Shown here in pieces: positions 44,501 to 52,544 of a stretch of DNA of 64,000 nucleotides. The notes under the pieces are model-generated. The model did not search any database, was not told the DNA's origin, and was given only the letters and a program-made list of their open reading frames with translations. The position numbers and the translations under genes are program-made. The stretch's first letter is position 1. Every line of letters starts with the position of its first letter. Source of the DNA: Oceanomicrobium pacificus (GTDB lineage: Bacteria; Pseudomonadota; Alphaproteobacteria; Rhodobacterales; Rhodobacteraceae); assembly GCF_009833495.1 (NCBI RefSeq), contig NZ_WUWG01000001.1, positions 1 to 64,000 of the forward strand, given 5' to 3'.

Positions 44501-45012
44501 ATCCCGCGCCCGCCGCCGCCCCAGCTGGCCTTCAGCATGAACGGATAGCCCACCGCGTCTGCCATGCGGCGCACCTCGTCCATGTCGTCGGGCAGAACTT
44601 CGGTCGCGGGCACAACCGGCACACCGGCCTCGATGGCAACGCGCCGCGCGCTGGCCTTGTCACCCAGCATCCGCATCGTGTCGGCCTTCGGCCCGATGAA
44701 GGTGATGCCGTTCGCGGCACAGGCATCGACCAGTTCGGGATTTTCCGACAGGAGTCCGTAGCCCGGATGGATCGCATCCGCGCCGGACATGAGCGCCACG
44801 CGGATGATCTCGTCGATCGACAGGTAGGCAGCGACCGGGCCAAGCCCCTCGCCGATGCGATAGGCCTCATCCGCCTTGAACCGGTGGAGGCCGAGCTTGT
44901 CCTCCTCCGCATAGACGGCGACGGTCTTCTTCCCGAGTTCGTTGGCGGCGCGCATCACGCGGATGGCGATCTCGCCGCGGTTGGCAATAAGGATCTTCTT
45001 GAACTCAGGCAT
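41572..45012 (-). CDS. pyc: pyruvate carboxylase
   Basis: A 1146-residue biotin enzyme that carboxylates pyruvate to oxaloacetate, refilling the TCA cycle. Domains in order: biotin carboxylase with ATP-grasp (about 1-460; KASWGGGGRGM, HVEVQILGD, FIEVNPRVQVEHTV), carboxyltransferase (about 535-800; TLLLTDTTMRDGHQSLL-like start, FHTHDTSG), the PYC/OADA domain and a C-terminal biotinyl domain with the biotin lysine K1112 in EAMKM. The ATG at 45012 matches the family N-terminus (MPEFKKILIANRGEIA). It is divergent from a CoA-transferase gene. Confidence 0.97.
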   Translation of the reverse strand: MPEFKKILIANRGEIAIRVMRAANELGKKTVAVYAEEDKLGLHRFKADEAYRIGEGLGPVAAYLSIDEIIRVALMSGADAIHPGYGLLSENPELVDACAANGITFIGPKADTMRMLGDKASARRVAIEAGVPVVPATEVLPDDMDEVRRMADAVGYPFMLKASWGGGGRGMRPIMSEDELEEKVLEGRREAENAFGNGEGYLEKLVLRARHVEVQILGDDYGGMYHLWERDCSVQRRNQKVVERAPAPYLSQAQREELCELGRRICAHVGYRCAGTVEFLMDMDSGEFYFIEVNPRVQVEHTVTEEVTGIDIVRAQILLAEGKTIAEATGKADQSEVRLNGHALQCRVTTEDPQNNFIPDYGRITAYRPANGMGIRLDGGTAYSGAVITRFYDSLLVKVTAWGPTPETAIARMDRSLREFRIRGVSTNIAFVENLLQHPTFLDNSYTTKFIDTTPELFTFKKRRDRATKILTYIADISVNGHPETANRPLPGEFKPPHLVGFRDAAPAPGTRNLLEAEGPQAVADWMLKQERLLLTDTTMRDGHQSLLATRMRSIDMINVAEAYAHNLPELFSVECWGGATFDVAYRFLQECPWQRLRDLRKRMPNLMTQMLLRASNGVGYTNYPDNVVQKFVAQAAETGVDVFRVFDSLNWVENMRVAMDAVVEAGKVCEGTICYTGDIMDPDRAKYDLKYYVDMGKDLRDAGAHVLGLKDMAGLLKPEAARVLVKALKEEIGLPIHFHTHDTSGISAATILAAAQAGVDAVDAAMDAFSGGTSQPCLGSIVEALHHTGRDTGLDIEAIRDISDYWERVRAQYAAFESGLPAPASEVYLHEMPGGQFTNLKAQARSLGLEERWPEVAKTYAEVNQMFGDIVKVTPSSKVVGDMALMMVSQNLTRAQVEDPDTDVAFPDSVVDMMRGNLGQPPGGFPDGIQSKVLKGETPMVTRPGAHMEPVDLEKVRADLSAELGGFEVDDEDLCGYLMYPKVFLDYMGRHRDYGPVRTLPTPVFFYGMVPGQQISLEIDPGKTLEIRLQAVGETNEEGQVRVFFELNGQPRTIRVPNRTVTAANVVKPKAEAGNANHIGAPMPGVIATVPAKAGQAVKEGDLLLTIEAMKMETGIYADRDATVAEVHVQPGAQVDAKDLLVELE

Positions 45013-45059
45013 CGGGCAACCCCATTCTGTCGGCCAAAACGTTGCGGCATTCCTACTGG

Positions 45060-45072
45060 GTTGCAGTGCAAC
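45060..45072. promoter_or_regulatory. 13-bp palindrome between pyc and the CoA-transferase gene
   Basis: GTTGCA-G-TGCAAC is a perfect palindrome in the 130-base divergent control region. A further GTTGCGG at 45037-45043 gives a partial repeat. TTGC/GCAA-type sites are used by short-chain acyl-CoA regulators in Rhodobacter relatives; the link here is only suggestive. Confidence 0.4.
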
Positions 45073-45142
45073 ATACAATCAATTTGGAGCCGTTCATGTG
45101 GCATAAAACTGCGTGAATGCCCCTCAAGAACCGGTAAAGCGC

Positions 45143-46258
45143 ATGGAAAAGCCCCTCGAAGGCCTTCTGGTTGTCAGCATCGAGCAGGCGGTGGCCGCGC
45201 CCTATTGCAGCCGGCAGTTGTCGAAGGCAGGGGCGCGGGTCATCAAGGTTGAGCGCCCGGAGGGCGATTTTGCGCGCACCTACGATGCGCATGTGCACGG
45301 GCAGAGCGCGTATTTCGTCTGGCTGAACGGCGGCAAGGAGAGCCTCTGCCTCGACCTGCGCGACCCGTCCGATGCCGCGCTCCTGCGCCGGATCGCGGGC
45401 CGGGCGGATGTGCTTTTGCAAAATCTCGCGCCCGGCGCGATGGACCGGCTGGGCCTGCCGATTGGCGATATGCGGCGCGTCAATCCGCAGCTCGTCACCT
45501 GTTCGATCAGCGGCTACGGGCAGGCGGGCCCACTGCGCGACCAGAAGGCCTATGACCTGCTGGTGCAGGCCGAAAGCGGTCTGTGCGCCATCACGGGCGG
45601 GCCGGAGGAACCGGCGCGTGTCGGCGTATCGGTCTGCGATATCGCCGCCGGCATGACCGCCTTCCAGCGCATCCTGCTGGCGCTCATCGGGCGGGACCGG
45701 AGCGGGCACGGGGCGGCGCTCGACGTATCGCTGTTCGAAAGCATGGCAGACTGGATGAATGTCCCCTACCTGCAGACCCGCTATGGCGGTGCCGCGCCGG
45801 GGCGGCCCGGGCTGCGCCATCCGACCATCGCGCCCTATGAAGCTTTTGCCTGTGCCGACGGGTTGCAACTTCTGATCTCGATCCAGAATGACCGGGAGTG
45901 GGTCCGCCTGTGCGAAAATCTGCTTGGCGACGACGCCCTCGCGGACGATCCGCGGTTCCGCCGGAATGCCGACCGCGTCGCCAACCGCGCCGCGTTGCAC
46001 GCATTGCTCGCCGCGCGTTTTGCCCGCGACCCACGCGACCAGGTGATTGACGCACTGCAAGATGCCGGCATCGCCTTCGGGCGCCTGTCGGAGGTGGAGG
46101 AGTTGGCCACCCATCCGCAAATCCGCTTCAGCCCCGTCGATACCGGAAACGGTCTGGCGGACCTGATCGACCTGTCGGGCGGTGCGGGCGACCCGCCGCG
46201 CGTGCCGGCGCTCGGCCAGCATTCGGAGGCCATCCGCGCGGAATTCGCCGCCCCCTAA
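45143..46258 (+). CDS. class III (family III) CoA-transferase
   Basis: A 371-residue CoA-transferase of the CaiB/Frc family, which moves CoA between carboxylic acids. It has the N-terminal Rossmann half (GLLVVSIEQAVAAPYCSRQLSKAGA), the catalytic Asp D138 in KAYDLLVQAESG and the YEAFACADG strand. The ATG at 45143 is used; a GTG at 45113 would add ten residues, and neither has a strong ribosome site. Its stop overlaps the convergent kefB stop by four bases. Substrate acids unknown. Confidence 0.88.
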   Translation: MEKPLEGLLVVSIEQAVAAPYCSRQLSKAGARVIKVERPEGDFARTYDAHVHGQSAYFVWLNGGKESLCLDLRDPSDAALLRRIAGRADVLLQNLAPGAMDRLGLPIGDMRRVNPQLVTCSISGYGQAGPLRDQKAYDLLVQAESGLCAITGGPEEPARVGVSVCDIAAGMTAFQRILLALIGRDRSGHGAALDVSLFESMADWMNVPYLQTRYGGAAPGRPGLRHPTIAPYEAFACADGLQLLISIQNDREWVRLCENLLGDDALADDPRFRRNADRVANRAALHALLAARFARDPRDQVIDALQDAGIAFGRLSEVEELATHPQIRFSPVDTGNGLADLIDLSGGAGDPPRVPALGQHSEAIRAEFAAP

Positions 46259-48174
46259 TCGTCGGCGCGCGACCCTTTGGGCGGCGGGGTCCAGGGGCGT
46301 TCGGTCCGGTCTTTCAGATCCGTAACCTGCCCCATCATCGCCTGATCCATCCGCGCGTTGATCTCGCGCGCCTTCTCCATATAGGGCTTGTTCTCCAGCG
46401 GGCCGAGAAGCGGATCCCAGAGCCGCGCCAGTTCAGCAAGGTTCTTGCGGTCGAGCTTGAAATATTCCCGCGCCGCGCGCTCCGCCTCGAACGGATGATG
46501 GCCGAGCGCGACCATCGTGTAGCGGCCTGCCCGGATCGAACTGTCGAACGTTTCGCGCACGATATCCCGCGCGCCCGCCGCATAGAGCCGGTAGGTATGT
46601 TCGCGGTCATAGGCCCGTGCCACCACATGCACATGGGGAAACTCGCGGCGCACATATTCGACCAGCCGCACGGCCTTGTCATTGTCGTCCATCGCCACGA
46701 CGATCGCCTTGGCGTCCTTGATCCCGGCGGCCAGCAGCAGGTCGGGCCGCGACGGGTCCCCGAAATAGCTCTCGATCCCGAACTTGCGCATCCCGTCGAC
46801 CACCTCGTTGTGATAGTCGAGCACGACCGTCTTGTGGCCGTTGTTCATCAGCATCCGGTTGACGATCTGTCCGAACCGGCCGAGCCCCGCGATGATGACG
46901 GTGCCCTGCGTGTCGATATCGTCCATTTCCTGCTCTTCACCGCCCGCCCCGCGATTGGCGAGGAACCTCTCGTAGATGATGAAGAGCGCGGGCGTCAGCA
47001 GCATCGAGAGCGCCACAACGAGCAGGAGCCGTTCCTCCAGCCCCGTCGGCAGCACACCGCTCTGAACCGAGAAGGCCAGAAGCACGAAGCCGAATTCCCC
47101 GGCCTGCGCAAGGCCCAGCGTGAAGAGCCAGAAGGCACTGCCGCGAATGCGGAACACGAAGGCCAGCGCGGCCAGCACGCCGGCCTTCAGCGCGATCAGC
47201 CCCAGCGTCAGCCCGACGATCACGAAGAAATCGCCGAAAAGCACACCGAAATTGATGCCCGCCCCCACGGTGATGAAGAAGACACCGAGAAGCAGGCCCT
47301 TGAACGGCTCGATATCGGCTTCAAGCTCGTGGCGATATTCGCTGTTGGCCAGAACCACGCCGGCAAGGAAGGTGCCGAGCGCGGGCGACAGGCCCACGAG
47401 CGTCATCAGAAGTGCGGTGCCGATCACCAGAAGAAGTGCCGCAGCGGTGAAAATCTCGTGCTGCTTGGACGCCGCGATGAACCGGAAGACCGGACGGGTC
47501 AGGAAATGCCCGCCCACGGCCACCGCCGCCACGGCGGCCAGAATGACAAGCGGCCGCGCCCAGGGCGGCAGTTGCGAGATGAAGCCCGATGTCGGCGCGC
47601 CAGCCGCATCGGTGATCGCGGTCAGCGTGCCGTCCATGAAGGTCAACTCAAAACTCGACTGCGTCGCCAGAAGCGGGATGAAGGCCAGCATCGGGATGAC
47701 GGCAATGTCCTGGAACAGAAGGACCGAGAAGCTCGCCCGCCCGCCGTCGGAACTTGCCAGCCCCTTCTCCCCCAGCGTCTGAAGCACGATCGCGGTCGAC
47801 GAGAGCGCCAGCGTCAGCCCGACCGCGATGGCCATGTTGGTGCTCAGCCCGAAGACGATGCTCACCCCCGCGATCAGCACGGTCGTCAGCCCGACCTGCA
47901 AACCGCCCAGCCCCAGGAGCCGATGCCGCATGTCCCAAAGGTTGCGCGGCTCCAGTTCCAGCCCGACGAGGAAGAGCATCATCACCACGCCGAACTCGGC
48001 ATAGTGCTGGATATTCTCGGTCTCATGGCTGGCGACGATCCCCAGAAGTGGCCCGATCACCACCCCCGCCGTCAGATAGCCCAGCACCGAGCCGAGGCCG
48101 AGCTTGCTCGCCAGCGGCACCGCGATGACCGCGGCGATCAGGAAAATGAAGGCCTGCAGCAGAAACGCGTCCAT
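46255..48174 (-). CDS. kefB: K+/H+ antiporter of the CPA2 family (KefB/KefC-like)
   Basis: A 639-residue membrane antiporter with about 12 helices in the first 400 residues (Na_H_Exchanger domain, including LALSSTAIVLQTLGEKG) and a cytoplasmic RCK_N/TrkA-N domain from about 424, with the NAD-binding GLGRFG at 430-435. In E. coli such systems release K+ and acidify the cell when electrophiles form glutathione adducts. The kefF-like gene lies one base upstream, as in the glutathione-gated Kef systems. Confidence 0.93.
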   Translation of the reverse strand: MDAFLLQAFIFLIAAVIAVPLASKLGLGSVLGYLTAGVVIGPLLGIVASHETENIQHYAEFGVVMMLFLVGLELEPRNLWDMRHRLLGLGGLQVGLTTVLIAGVSIVFGLSTNMAIAVGLTLALSSTAIVLQTLGEKGLASSDGGRASFSVLLFQDIAVIPMLAFIPLLATQSSFELTFMDGTLTAITDAAGAPTSGFISQLPPWARPLVILAAVAAVAVGGHFLTRPVFRFIAASKQHEIFTAAALLLVIGTALLMTLVGLSPALGTFLAGVVLANSEYRHELEADIEPFKGLLLGVFFITVGAGINFGVLFGDFFVIVGLTLGLIALKAGVLAALAFVFRIRGSAFWLFTLGLAQAGEFGFVLLAFSVQSGVLPTGLEERLLLVVALSMLLTPALFIIYERFLANRGAGGEEQEMDDIDTQGTVIIAGLGRFGQIVNRMLMNNGHKTVVLDYHNEVVDGMRKFGIESYFGDPSRPDLLLAAGIKDAKAIVVAMDDNDKAVRLVEYVRREFPHVHVVARAYDREHTYRLYAAGARDIVRETFDSSIRAGRYTMVALGHHPFEAERAAREYFKLDRKNLAELARLWDPLLGPLENKPYMEKAREINARMDQAMMGQVTDLKDRTERPWTPPPKGSRADD

Positions 48175-48175
48175 C

Positions 48176-48793
48176 TCAGGCCTCCGCCGCAGTTTTGACG
48201 AACGGGTTCAGCAGATCCGCCCGCGCCGCCGCCGACAGGTCGAGCCGGTCCTCGGTCAGCATCCGGAGCAGGCTCGTCCAACTGTCGATATGGGCCGGAA
48301 TGCGCCCCTCCTCCCGCGCGCGGCGGGACGCGAAGAGCGCGAAGGGCGGCAGGTAGGTCATGCCGCACAGATGCGCCATCTGCTCCAGCGGGCGCAGGAG
48401 TTCGTGCAACTGATAGGCATTATAGCCGTGATCGTCATAGGCCGAGCGCGCACCGCCCGTGGTGGTGGCAGACAGGAAGATCTTGCCCTCCAGCGCCGTG
48501 CCGCCCGCGCCATAGGCAAACCCGTGCTCCAGCACCAGATCCTGCCACTCCTTCAGGATGGCCGGGGTCGAATACCAGTAGAGCGGATGCTGGAAGATCA
48601 CCACGTCATGCTCGCGCAGCCGCGCCTGTTCGCGGTCAATGTCGAAATCGAGCGTGGGATATTCCGCGTAGAGGTCGACAACCGTGACACCGGGCACCCG
48701 CGCGGCAGCGCGCATCATCGGTCGGTTGACCTCGGATCGGCGCGGCGCAGGATGGGCAAAAAGGACCAAAACCGACCGTTTCGTGTCACTCAC
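48176..48793 (-). CDS. kefF: flavodoxin-fold NAD(P)H oxidoreductase, KefF-like ancillary protein
   Basis: A 205-residue FMN-dependent quinone reductase of the flavodoxin_2/KefF group (VLVLFAHPAPRRSEVN, DLYAEYPTLDFDI, FQHPLYWYSTPAILKEW, ATTTGG). In E. coli KefF binds and activates the Kef antiporter. GTG at 48793 is the start, with GGGGGA 8-12 bases upstream. Its stop is separated from the kefB ATG by one base, so the two are made together. Confidence 0.92.
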   Translation of the reverse strand: MSDTKRSVLVLFAHPAPRRSEVNRPMMRAAARVPGVTVVDLYAEYPTLDFDIDREQARLREHDVVIFQHPLYWYSTPAILKEWQDLVLEHGFAYGAGGTALEGKIFLSATTTGGARSAYDDHGYNAYQLHELLRPLEQMAHLCGMTYLPPFALFASRRAREEGRIPAHIDSWTSLLRMLTEDRLDLSAAARADLLNPFVKTAAEA

Positions 48794-48961
48794 GTCGCAC
48801 TTCCCCCTTCGGAAACCGGCGCCAGAATAGAACCAGCGGACGGGGGCTGTCGATAGGCCGGATGCGCGCGCGCCACGGGACGGCCTGCGGGCCGGATTCA
48901 GGGCAGAACATCCCGCGAACACCCCTTTCCCTTCCCCGCCTGACAGGATAGGCTCGCGCCC

Positions 48962-51328
48962 ATGAGCGACCCGAGCGACATTTCCGCCCCGCAGCGCCTG
49001 TCGGACCAGGCCATCGCCGCCCGTCCGGCCCCCTATCTCGACGGGCTGAACCCCGACCAGCGCGCCGCCGTGGAAGCGCTCGACGGGCCTGTTCTGGTGC
49101 TTGCAGGCGCCGGCACCGGCAAAACCCGCGCGCTGACCACGCGGATCGCGCACCTTCTGAACACCGGGCGCGCGCAACCCAACGAAATCCTTGCCGTCAC
49201 CTTCACCAACAAGGCGGCGCGCGAAATGAAGGACCGGGTCGGCCGCCAGATGGGTGGCATGATCGAGGGGATGCCATGGCTCGGCACCTTCCATTCGCTT
49301 TGCGTGAAGATCCTGCGCCGGCACGCCGAACTGGTGGGGCTCAAGTCGAATTTCACCATCCTCGACACGGATGACCAGCTTCGGCTCCTCAAGCAGCTCA
49401 TCCAGGCGGAGAATATCGACGACAAGCGCTGGCCCGCGCGGATGCTCGCCGGCATCATCGACCAGTGGAAGAACCGCGGCTGGACGCCCGAACAGGTTCC
49501 GGCCTCGGATGCCGGGCTCTACAACCATCGCGGGACGGAAATCTACGCCGCCTATCAGGCCCGGCTGAAAGTGCTGAACGCGGTCGATTTCGGCGACCTG
49601 CTCCTGCATGTCGTCACCATCTTCCAGCGGCATGAGGATGTGCTGGCGCAATATCAGCGCTGGTTCCGCTACATCCTTGTCGACGAATATCAGGACACGA
49701 ATGTCGCCCAGTATCTGTGGCTGCGGCTTCTGGCGGCGGGGCATCGCAACATCTGCTGCGTGGGCGATGACGACCAGTCCATCTATGGCTGGCGCGGGGC
49801 CGAGGTCGGCAACATCCTGAAATTCGAGAAGGATTTTCCAGGCGCGAAGATCATCCGGCTGGAACAGAATTACCGCTCCACCCCGCATATCCTTGCCGCC
49901 GCCTCGGGCGTGATCTCGGGCAATGAGGACCGGCTCGGCAAGACGCTCTGGACCGACCGGAACGAGGGGGAGAAAGTCCGCCTGATCGGCCATTGGGACG
50001 GTGAGGAAGAGGCCCGCTGGATCGGAGAGGAAGTGGAGGCCTGCCAACGCGGCACGCGTGGCCGCGATCCGTTTTCACTCAACGATATGGCGATACTCGT
50101 GCGCGCTTCCTTCCAGATGCGCGCCTTCGAGGACCGGTTCCTGACGATCGGCCTGCCCTATCGGGTGATCGGCGGGCCACGTTTCTACGAGCGGATGGAA
50201 ATCCGCGATGCCATGGCCTATTTCCGCTGCGTCGTGTCGCCCGATGACGGGCTGGCCTTCGAGCGGATCGTGAACACGCCGAAAAGGGGCCTCGGCGACA
50301 AGGCGATGCAGACGCTGAACCGCACGGCTCGGGACAATGGCGTCTCGCTGATGGAGGGCGCGCGGATCGCGGTGGCCGATGCCTTGCTGCCGAAACGGGC
50401 CTGCACCACGCTCGGCACGCTCCTGCAGGATTTCGACCGCTGGCAAGCGCTGGCCGCCGATCCGGCCACAAGCCATATCGAACTGGCCGAACAGGTGCTC
50501 GACGAGTGCGGCTACACGGCCATGTGGCAGAACGACAAGACACCCGAAGCGCCGGGGCGGCTGGAAAACCTCAAGGAACTGGTCAAGGCGCTGGAGGAGT
50601 TCGAAAACCTGCAAGGGTTCCTCGAACATGTCGCGCTGATCATGGACAATGAGCAGGAGGACGCGATCGAGAAGGTCTCGATCATGACCCTGCACGCGGC
50701 CAAGGGGCTGGAATTTCCCTGCGTCTTCCTGCCGGGGTGGGAGGACGGGCTCTTCCCCTCGCAGCGCTCGATGGACGAGAACGGGTTGAAAGGGCTGGAG
50801 GAGGAGCGTCGGCTTGCCTATGTCGGCATCACCCGTGCGGAGGAACTCTGCACCATATCCTTTGCCGCCAACCGGCGTGTCTATGGCCAGTGGCAGAGCG
50901 CCCTGCCCTCACGCTTCATCGACGAACTGCCGCCGGACCATGTGGACGTGCTGACCCCGCCGGGCCTGCAAGGGTCCGGCCATCCGTCGGCGGCCGCAGG
51001 CATGGGCGATATTCCCGGCGTGATGCGCGGCTCGGATCTGCATGACAAGGCCGCGAGGGCCGACGCCTACAACTCGCCGGGCTGGAAACGGCTGCAGGAG
51101 CGGCGCAATGCGCGCGGCATGTCCCAGCCGGCCGAGGCCCGTAACATGATCATCGATGCCGAGGCGGTGCCGGCCTTCGGTCTGGGCGACCGCGTGTTCC
51201 ATCAGAAATTCGGATATGGCGCCGTCACGGATGTGGAGGGCGACAAGCTCGAAGTCGCGTTCGAGAAAGCGGGCGTGAAACGGGTCCTGGCCAGTTTCGT
51301 CACCGGCGCGGACGATATTCCCTTCTGA
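48962..51328 (+). CDS. uvrD: ATP-dependent DNA helicase UvrD/PcrA
   Basis: A 788-residue superfamily 1A 3'-5' helicase for nucleotide excision and mismatch repair. Walker A AGAGTGKT is at 48-55, then TFTNKAAREM, VDEYQDTN (motif II), DDDQSIYGWRGA, EQNYRS and VGITRAEE. A short C-terminal Tudor-like domain (DRVFHQKFGYGAV) is the PcrA/UvrD RNA-polymerase-binding type. Divergent from kefF. Confidence 0.96.
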   Translation: MSDPSDISAPQRLSDQAIAARPAPYLDGLNPDQRAAVEALDGPVLVLAGAGTGKTRALTTRIAHLLNTGRAQPNEILAVTFTNKAAREMKDRVGRQMGGMIEGMPWLGTFHSLCVKILRRHAELVGLKSNFTILDTDDQLRLLKQLIQAENIDDKRWPARMLAGIIDQWKNRGWTPEQVPASDAGLYNHRGTEIYAAYQARLKVLNAVDFGDLLLHVVTIFQRHEDVLAQYQRWFRYILVDEYQDTNVAQYLWLRLLAAGHRNICCVGDDDQSIYGWRGAEVGNILKFEKDFPGAKIIRLEQNYRSTPHILAAASGVISGNEDRLGKTLWTDRNEGEKVRLIGHWDGEEEARWIGEEVEACQRGTRGRDPFSLNDMAILVRASFQMRAFEDRFLTIGLPYRVIGGPRFYERMEIRDAMAYFRCVVSPDDGLAFERIVNTPKRGLGDKAMQTLNRTARDNGVSLMEGARIAVADALLPKRACTTLGTLLQDFDRWQALAADPATSHIELAEQVLDECGYTAMWQNDKTPEAPGRLENLKELVKALEEFENLQGFLEHVALIMDNEQEDAIEKVSIMTLHAAKGLEFPCVFLPGWEDGLFPSQRSMDENGLKGLEEERRLAYVGITRAEELCTISFAANRRVYGQWQSALPSRFIDELPPDHVDVLTPPGLQGSGHPSAAAGMGDIPGVMRGSDLHDKAARADAYNSPGWKRLQERRNARGMSQPAEARNMIIDAEAVPAFGLGDRVFHQKFGYGAVTDVEGDKLEVAFEKAGVKRVLASFVTGADDIPF

Positions 51329-51365
51329 GGCGCACACCGCGCCGGTCTGGCACGTGGCCGGACAC

Positions 51366-51398
51366 AAAAAGGGCCCACCTTCGTCAGAAGGCGGGCCC
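51366..51398 (-). terminator. intrinsic terminator of the first DUF1127 gene
   Basis: On the minus strand GGGCCCGCCTTC-TGAC-GAAGGTGGGCCC (12 bp, one mismatch or wobble; 51371-51382 with 51387-51398) is followed by TTTTT. It lacks a T-run in the uvrD direction. Confidence 0.88.
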
Positions 51399-51446
51399 TG
51401 AACCGCGCGTCCGGGGCGGCGCACCACCCGGGACGGGTTCGGGGTC

Positions 51447-51671
51447 TCAGACGTTTTCGCCGTAGGTGGCTTCCAGCGCGAGGCGCTTGAGGCCGGAGCG
51501 GCTCAGGCCGAGATCGGCCAGGTCGCGGTTGGTCAGGGCTTCCAGTTCCGCCAGCGTGCGGCGATAGGCGCGCCAGTTGCGGAAGGCCTCGGCGCGGGCG
51601 GCGAACCAGCCGTTCAGGCCGTCGAGGTTGGTGGAAGCAGCAGTGTTCGTGGTCGTCGATACGTAAGCCAT
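51447..51671 (-). CDS. DUF1127 small protein
   Basis: A 74-residue protein with a C-terminal DUF1127 module (WRAYRRTLAELEALTNRDLADLGLSRSGL). A good AGGAG ribosome site lies 7-11 bases before the ATG, and a strong terminator follows. Small DUF1127 proteins in alphaproteobacteria can act as RNA chaperone-like factors, for example CcaF1 in Rhodobacter sphaeroides; function here unproven. A paralogue starts about 300 bases upstream on the same strand. Confidence 0.9.
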   Translation of the reverse strand: MAYVSTTTNTAASTNLDGLNGWFAARAEAFRNWRAYRRTLAELEALTNRDLADLGLSRSGLKRLALEATYGENV

Positions 51672-51857
51672 GTCAGGTCTCCTAAGGTTGGACCCTGTTC
51701 GCGGGCCCCGTCATCAATCATGGGCGTTACATAGGCGGATTGACGTTCGCGGCAACCTACAGATGGGCAAGACTGACATGCAGAAAATGCATGTCTATCG
51801 AAAGGCCAAGTTTTTCAGGGCTTTTCAGACGTGCTGCGCTGCAAATTTATTTTTGCC

Positions 51858-51874
51858 CGCGAATTAAATTCGCG
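51858..51874. promoter_or_regulatory. 17-bp perfect palindrome between the two DUF1127 genes
   Basis: CGCGAATT-A-AATTCGCG lies about 190 bases upstream of the first DUF1127 start and downstream of the second gene's terminator. It has the symmetry of an operator. No matching regulator is identified. Confidence 0.45.
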
Positions 51875-51894
51875 CCGCGCGGACCACGAGGCAC

Positions 51895-51929
51895 AAAAAA
51901 GGCGCCGCAGGGGGAGGACCTGCGGCGCC
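51895..51929 (-). terminator. intrinsic terminator of the second DUF1127 gene
   Basis: On the minus strand GGCGCCGCAGG and CCTGCGGCGCC-type arms (51901-51911 with 51919-51929, 11 bp) are followed by TTTTTT (51900-51895). Confidence 0.9.
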
Positions 51930-51977
51930 ACTCGCTTCACGGCGTAGGGAGGAGGAAACGCCGTAAATTGAATACCG

Positions 51978-52190
51978 TCAGACGAGACCGTGCGCCTTGC
52001 GTGCCACATATTTGAGGCTGCCGGCTTCGATGCCCATATCGGCCAGTTCACGCTGGCTGAGGTTGCGCAACTCGTTCAGGGTGGCGCGATAGGCCAGTTC
52101 CTGCGAGATCCGTGCGCGAACCGTGTCGAAGAAATGTCCGGCCCGGACGCTGGTGCCGGCGTATCCGGTGGTGCTGTCAGTCAAAGCCAT
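51978..52190 (-). CDS. DUF1127 small protein
   Basis: A 70-residue protein whose C-terminal half is a DUF1127 module (YRATLNELRNLSQRELADMGIEAGSLKYVARKAHG). It resembles the gene at 51447 in layout but not closely in sequence. GGAGAAAG lies just before the ATG, and a strong terminator follows. With the copy at 24399 the window has three members. Confidence 0.88.
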   Translation of the reverse strand: MALTDSTTGYAGTSVRAGHFFDTVRARISQELAYRATLNELRNLSQRELADMGIEAGSLKYVARKAHGLV

Positions 52191-52544
52191 TGTCTTTCTC
52201 CTTCATGTCGTTCCGTTCGTCTGTGCCTCCAATGTAGGCGTCTTCGCAGATGCAGCAATGACCATTACGTCAACTCCGTCATGCTAAAAACGCATAGCTT
52301 AGCGGTTAGATCTGTCACAATTGCCGGATCGACCCGCCAAGGCACCCCGCGCCGGGACCGGATACGGGCCCCAAACGTCCCGGCAGGTGACGCTAGGTCG
52401 CTTGCCCGATCTTGCGCGTGCGCGCCTTCTGGCGTGGCGAATCCGCTTTCACTCGCTGGCGAATCGGCGTTATCTTCCGCCCCAGAGTGCGGCCGGCCGG
52501 ACAGGCGCGGATCGCATCGTCCAAGTTCAACGAGGAGACTCTCA
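52191..52544. promoter_or_regulatory. divergent control region of the DUF1127 and livJ genes
   Basis: This 354-base stretch holds no gene. For livJ a promoter can be drawn with -35 TTTCAC (52447-52452) and -10 TTATCT (52470-52475), 17 bases apart. Two exact copies of TGGCGAATC (52435-52443 and 52457-52465) lie 22 bases apart, one just upstream of the -35 and one in the spacer, as expected of a regulator binding on one face of the helix. Confidence 0.45.

Noticed and set aside
41626-45252. Very long open frame on the plus strand (about 1200 codons)
   Set aside because: It lies entirely opposite pyruvate carboxylase, whose domains and motifs are unmistakable. High-GC coding DNA often leaves the opposite strand free of stops. 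The reading is rich in His, Arg and Gly and matches no family.
46495-48198. Open frame of 567 codons on the plus strand
   Set aside because: It is antisense to the kefB-type antiporter and is extremely rich in His, Gln, Arg and Asp, as reverse readings of membrane-protein genes are.
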